DNA of 10,968 nt from an uncultured Victivallaceae bacterium (lineage in GTDB: Bacteria; Verrucomicrobiota; Lentisphaeria; Victivallales; Victivallaceae), in the NCBI GenBank assembly GCA_934663655.1, contig CAKUKT010000057.1, positions 1-10,968 of the forward strand, read 5' to 3'. The notes below the pieces were generated by a model. It ran no database searches. It saw only the letters and a program-made list of their open reading frames with translations, and was not told where the DNA came from. The position numbers and the translations under genes were made by a program. Of the stretch, positions 8,701-10,968 are shown piece after piece; position 1 is the first letter of the stretch; every line of letters starts with the position of its first letter.

Positions 8701-8864
8701 GGCGGTTGTTCCCCGGGGAAATGGTGTTTGGTTTCCGGGATCGGCTGGATACCGGAGCGTTTTATGCGAAGCTGGCGCAGGAGGCGGAACGAGCCGGAGC
8801 CAGGATTCTGCGCCGTCCCCGGCTTTGTCCGGAAGGGGTGGCGTTTGAGGTTGCAGGACAATGA
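5760..8864 (+). CDS. Large bitopic membrane protein with helical repeats
   Basis: This is a 1034-residue protein of no family I can name. The N-terminal 350 residues are almost wholly helical, charged and Ala/Leu/Glu-rich. After a segment at 46-98 that ends in a PP pair come four degenerate repeats of about 54-62 residues, each a helix pair closed by a proline turn (P150-P151, P204-P205, P266-P267, P326). A single transmembrane helix lies at 355-376, preceded by RRHIRN and followed by YNQYSGQ, which predicts N-inside and C-outside. Beyond it are more helix hairpins of TPR or coiled-coil character, to about 630, then a mixed alpha/beta region with many aromatics and no catalytic motif that I recognise. 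The start overlaps the GAP1-like gene by 17 bases and the stop overlaps the next start in ATGA, so translational coupling is likely. Its layout (cytoplasmic domain, one helix, large outer domain) parallels the upstream protein, so the two may be partners. A scaffold role is inferred. Confidence 0.92.
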   Translation: MSRINELITEIRTFLAADDQTLRPGLRRLAAEYAAAVKGVAAELNECRSLIAHGLLRDACALARRDEPDLIERVSILNFPGVERWRELCSSYGLEVPPELDIATVARLSGAVSPDERTLAELIVEWRRIARSGGVCERLGLLRKIVELTPPEGRRQWQSSLMELEKSRLAEIEHAGEAAAASGDFDRLEALNLELAAPGWAVEPPRELRERLSALLAPELKRRFERRVEEQLAKIAAAFAAMDAEGVRSRLAEWEALATEPGAEIPPDALQQVAEARRWLEGVDAEQRKEEEFRELRSRLIRQFEDGAAFPEINRTYQSLKLIGLPLDESGALDRRYEVLAAAAQREASRRHIRNLVYGIAAALVIGATATILIWYNQYSGQVEATAAELQELIDAGNYAAALELCDGLERESSAVATAPAIVALRGEAVAGNARLEQRNRDDLAQLARLEERLPNLREDEAAEFTAALDELRPRLTGDGAARAEALRLGVAEMLRLRQEERDNAFSAACDQAVAGLNALFSAIQGEELPAESAVSAALNGARQLISGASQVSQTVVDTRRVELELLGGKVEVAFKEAQRRRELEAAIDTPENWSDALEALRRIPVEAPDLATRYAAAVAAVPRYAALLENLGGVDNFRDREKFRQMFEHNQGLHPGIWQQDLAFGAPLDIRDPAAATALRDKFAEFIRLTSSDSDFYETVFRDSKKRPYYFYTAVEPTCERRSGFNTLRAVDFALRLRAGGDERHVVLTVRQDAAGGAWFLLNPANNHSGFELPDSFSAPDSWNGRDIVFRKSAHFRFLSDMLKELEAAGSFSEVEQVLAQRLNGIVGAGEMNPFARLYITVNLMKLLRECSPFYQPLDRVIAELEGISGLRNILSPVEVAQNEELVKKIDAALGAVDVGAIIRDRNYNERLFQQVLQREVIAAGIIHENSDGRLVIHSFTDELPPELYVLTDASGAGLERLTRLPDVAAGEAFPESVSGRLFPGEMVFGFRDRLDTGAFYAKLAQEAERAGARILRRPRLCPEGVAFEVAGQ

Positions 8865-9844
8865 ATGAGAAGAACCGTTATTTTTATCTGCGCCGTTCCG
8901 GGGTGACGACCGGTCCTTTTTCCGCCGGTGTGCTGCGGGATATGGCCAGACGCGGGAAGATCGAACCGGAAAACGAAATTTCCGGCGACCGGGTGCTCTG
9001 GCTCAAGGCTTCGGCGATCGGCTGGCTTGGGATCGGCGGCGCAAAAGAGGTCGATCCTGGAAAACCTGCGGAAAGTGATGAGGCGATGATTCCGGTGGAG
9101 GCGGTGGAGCCGGCTGGAATTGATGACGGAGTGTTGATTCCGGAGGAGGTCGAAGTCGAGAGCGAGTCGCCTGAGGAACCGGCGACCCCGCCGGGACATT
9201 CGAAAGTGGAGATGGCGTCCGAGTTTTACGCCGGCAACGTGTTAACGGTGTCGGAAATCGGTGCGCCGTCGGACCCGGGCGGCGGCGACTGGATCCGGGT
9301 GATCTGGAATGCCCCTGAGGCGTTGCCGGAATTGTGGTGTTTGCCGGGCGGGCGCAACCGGTTGATTCCGGTTTCGCTGCTCTACGGGGTGATCGTTTTT
9401 CTGGTGTGTGCGTGGTACCTCTGGTATTGTTTTGCGTTTCCGGTGGCGTCATTATGGCTGTTTCCGGTGGGAATACTGGGGGTTTACGGGGTGTTGTTCG
9501 GTGAATTGCGCCTGTGTGGTCTGTTTTCGCTGCGCCGCGAGGCCGGGAGCATGCCGGAAGCATTTACGGCGGCGGCGTTGCTGTTGACGATGGTTTCCGC
9601 GGCGGCGGCGACGGCAGCGACTTCCGGAGGTTTTATCCGGGAGGAGTTCGCGATCCGGGCGGCGGTGTGGGGATTCAACATCGTGATCTGGAGTCTGGCG
9701 GCGGCGAACTGTATGGCGGCGTTGCGTTTCTGGGCGGTGGAACGCCGGGGATTCCGGGAGGTGACGGCGGTATGGCTGGCCGGAGGACTCGGGGCGTTGA
9801 ACTGCGGCGCGGCGGTGCTGGGAGTGGCGCTGATGTGTCGATAA
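8861..9844 (+). CDS. GYF_2-like domain protein with five predicted membrane helices
   Basis: The 327-residue product opens with a GYF_2-like domain at about 5-57: YFYLRRSG, then TGPF at 17-20, a helix, and a 'DRVLWLKAS' strand. It is clearly the same kind of module as in the GTPase protein two genes upstream. An acidic, Pro/Glu-rich linker at about 62-140 follows. The C-terminal half is hydrophobic, with membrane helices predicted at about 168-191, 196-214, 233-255, 264-289 and 302-325. The GYF_2-like domain probably sits in the cytoplasm, where it could bind proline-rich or other partner segments; GYF_2 domains are otherwise often found fused to membrane regions such as RDD or DUF4339-type proteins. 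The ATG at 8861 overlaps the previous stop by four bases, which fixes the start. The membrane portion belongs to no family I recognise. Its position just before the MotA-like gene suggests a membrane adaptor joining the GTPase part to the channel part. Confidence 0.92.
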   Translation: MNEKNRYFYLRRSGVTTGPFSAGVLRDMARRGKIEPENEISGDRVLWLKASAIGWLGIGGAKEVDPGKPAESDEAMIPVEAVEPAGIDDGVLIPEEVEVESESPEEPATPPGHSKVEMASEFYAGNVLTVSEIGAPSDPGGGDWIRVIWNAPEALPELWCLPGGRNRLIPVSLLYGVIVFLVCAWYLWYCFAFPVASLWLFPVGILGVYGVLFGELRLCGLFSLRREAGSMPEAFTAAALLLTMVSAAAATAATSGGFIREEFAIRAAVWGFNIVIWSLAAANCMAALRFWAVERRGFREVTAVWLAGGLGALNCGAAVLGVALMCR

Positions 9845-9892
9845 GGATATAAAATATAGTGGTCTGCATAAAATAGAGGATGGTTCGACAAG
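9845..9892 (+). promoter_or_regulatory. AT-rich intergenic gap, possible internal promoter
   Basis: This 48-base gap is the longest between genes in the window and is sharply more AT-rich than its surroundings. It contains TATAAAATATAG at 9848-9859, which could serve as a -10 region, and CATAAAAT at 9867-9874. No convincing -35 box stands at the usual spacing upstream of either. GAGGA at 9876-9880 is the likely ribosome binding site for the MotA-like gene, ending 12 bases before its ATG. A promoter here would let the channel pair be made independently of the upstream genes. No hairpin terminator is seen. Confidence 0.27.
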
Positions 9893-10807
9893 ATGAAAAA
9901 AGATCGCGACGACGGCGGCGGCGTGGTGCTTTCGCGCGCGGACAGTGATATTGAAAATCTCTGTGGTTTCAGCAGCGGCAAGTTCACCGGGGCGGGGGTG
10001 GTGTTCACCTTCATACTTGGAGTGATCTTCTGGGTGATTTTCTATCTGCCGCTCTATTTTGTGCACCGGGATAATCCCGACAACCAGGTGTTGGCGATGT
10101 TTTTTCACGGTGGAGCGGAAAACCGTTCGACGATCCCCTATTACACGTTGTTTCTGACCTGCTGGGCGCTGGCGATGCTGCTGGTCAAGTACCTGAAATT
10201 GCGTACTCAGCGCAAGGCGCTGGCGTTGCGGATAATTCCGGATGAACCGGATTTCGTGCTGACCTCGGCGACGGCGGCGGAGGTGCTCAACCGGATAAAT
10301 GTGCTGGTGGAGAATCCGCAGGAATTTGTCTTGTTCGACCGGATTTCACGGGCGCTGCAGAACCTGAAAAACCTCGGCGACGTAAATACCGTTTCCGAAT
10401 GTCTGAATACCTCCGCCCGCAACGACGATGAATTTCTCGGCGGCTCCTATACGGTGCTCAAGGGATTTATCTGGGCGATCCCGGTGCTCGGATTTATCGG
10501 CACCGTACTTGGTCTGGCCGAGGCGGTGGGCGGTTTCGGCCGGGTGGTCGCCGCCGGCGCGGGGATCGAGGAGCTCAAGAGCGCGCTCGGCGGCGTTACC
10601 AACGGTCTGTCGGTTGCGTTTGAAACGACCCTGATTGCGCTGATTGCGGCGTTGATTGTGCAGCTGCTGATGACCTTTCTGATCAGCCGCGAAGAGTTGT
10701 TTCTCGACGAATGCGCAGATTACTGTCACCAGTCGGTGATCAGCCGGATCCGGAGCATCGAGACGGTGGCGGTTCCGGCGGCGGCGGGAGAACGGGAGGG
10801 CATCTGA
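9893..10807 (+). CDS. MotA/TolQ/ExbB-family proton channel subunit
   Basis: This 304-residue integral membrane protein is a stator-type channel subunit, a family that uses proton or sodium flow to drive motion in partner proteins. Four membrane helices are predicted at about 34-56, 82-100, 187-210 and 238-264, with a cytoplasmic helical stretch at 101-186 between the second and third, as in MotA. The diagnostic parts are IPVLGFIGTVLGLAEAV at 196-212 and TNGLSVAFETTLIALIAAL at 236-254; these are the two helices that line the channel, with conserved Gly/Pro/Thr and the A-F-x-T-T-L element. The short N-terminus (MKKDRDDGGG) is hydrophilic. The gene after it, 4 bases on, encodes a MotB/ExbD-like N-terminus, which completes the usual pair. 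The four-helix form is nearer to MotA or ZorA than to three-helix ExbB/TolQ. The ATG at 9893 has GAGGA 12 bases upstream. The ion used and the driven process are not shown by the sequence. Confidence 0.94.
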   Translation: MKKDRDDGGGVVLSRADSDIENLCGFSSGKFTGAGVVFTFILGVIFWVIFYLPLYFVHRDNPDNQVLAMFFHGGAENRSTIPYYTLFLTCWALAMLLVKYLKLRTQRKALALRIIPDEPDFVLTSATAAEVLNRINVLVENPQEFVLFDRISRALQNLKNLGDVNTVSECLNTSARNDDEFLGGSYTVLKGFIWAIPVLGFIGTVLGLAEAVGGFGRVVAAGAGIEELKSALGGVTNGLSVAFETTLIALIAALIVQLLMTFLISREELFLDECADYCHQSVISRIRSIETVAVPAAAGEREGI

Positions 10808-10811
10808 ATCG

Positions 10812-10968
10812 ATGAGCGGCCGGCGTGACAACGGACCCGGGATATCCTTTTTCAGTTTTCAGGATATCATCACCTCGGTCACGGGCATCATGTTTCTGGT
10901 GGTGCTGCTGTTGATGCTGCTGGTGATTTCGGGGAAGAGTTCTGCGGCGGCGGAAGGCGGCGACGAAG
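10812..10968 (+). CDS. MotB/ExbD-like stator partner, 5' part only
   Basis: Only 52 residues fall within the window and the frame is open at its end. After a short basic N-terminus (SGRRDNGPG) comes FSFQDIITSVTGIMF at 14-28, then a Leu/Val-rich transmembrane helix to about 39 and the start of an Ala/Gly/Glu spacer. D18 lies just at the start of the helix, followed by I-I-T, in the position of the proton-binding aspartate in MotB (the A-D-F-M-T context) and of the single Asp in the ExbD/TolR helix. With the MotA-like gene ending 4 bases before, this is very likely the second channel subunit. GGGAGGG at 10794-10800 is a good ribosome binding site. Whether it carries an OmpA-like peptidoglycan-binding domain, as MotB and ZorB do, or a different C-terminus cannot be seen here. 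Confidence 0.85.
   Translation, partial: MSGRRDNGPGISFFSFQDIITSVTGIMFLVVLLLMLLVISGKSSAAAEGGDE

Noticed and set aside
1-10968. Very frequent TTCCGG / CCGGAA words on both strands, considered as a DNA uptake or protein-binding motif
   Set aside because: They fall in all frames and mostly inside codon pairs such as Phe-Arg, Ser-Gly and Pro-Glu. Without a count against a codon-matched background there is no reason to see more than codon usage.

Overview
The window holds seven consecutive genes, all on the + strand and almost without gaps. The DNA is GC-rich, and neighbouring genes share the same codon style (GCG, CGG, CCG, GGC, and frequent Phe-Arg and Ser-Gly pairs reading as TTCCGG/TCCGG). No rRNA, tRNA, CRISPR array or insertion sequence is visible. 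The composition and the kind of proteins suggest a bacterium of the Planctomycetes-Verrucomicrobia-Lentisphaerae group, perhaps Victivallis-like. That is a style-based inference, since no taxonomic marker gene is present.

Layout. (1) At 2-1075 is a secreted protein of unknown family with a Ser/Gln-rich linker. (2) At 1107-3017 is a GYF_2-like domain fused to Cys-x-x-Cys zinc-binding segments and a P-loop GTPase-like domain. (3) At 3041-5776 is a protein whose N-terminal domain resembles the 'GTPase-associated protein 1' (GAP1) N-terminal domain, followed by a transmembrane helix and a large region with a coiled coil. (4) At 5760-8864 is a 1034-residue protein with degenerate helical repeats, one central transmembrane helix and a large C-terminal region. 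(5) At 8861-9844 is a second GYF_2-like domain, here fused to about five membrane helices. (6) At 9893-10807 is a MotA/TolQ/ExbB-family channel subunit. (7) From 10812 past the end of the window is the N-terminus of a MotB/ExbD-like partner with the aspartate expected for proton coupling.

Working model (inference). Genes 2 to 7 look like one machine that joins a cytoplasmic GTPase and its associated protein to the envelope and to a proton-driven stator-type motor. Genes 3 and 4 are both predicted to span the membrane once, with large domains on each side, and the two GYF_2-like proteins could be the adaptors holding the complex together. GTPase plus GAP1-like modules are known from computational work on bacterial NTP-dependent conflict systems, and MotA/MotB-like pairs are known from Zorya anti-phage defence (ZorA/ZorB). 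The combination could therefore be a defence or stress-response system, or a PVC-specific envelope machine. No nuclease, protease or toxin effector is visible, so a defence role is not shown by this window alone.

Transcription probably runs through the whole set. Starts and stops overlap at 5760-5776 and 8861-8864, and the other gaps are 4 to 48 bases. The one AT-rich gap (9845-9892, before the MotA-like gene) is the only visible candidate for an internal promoter.
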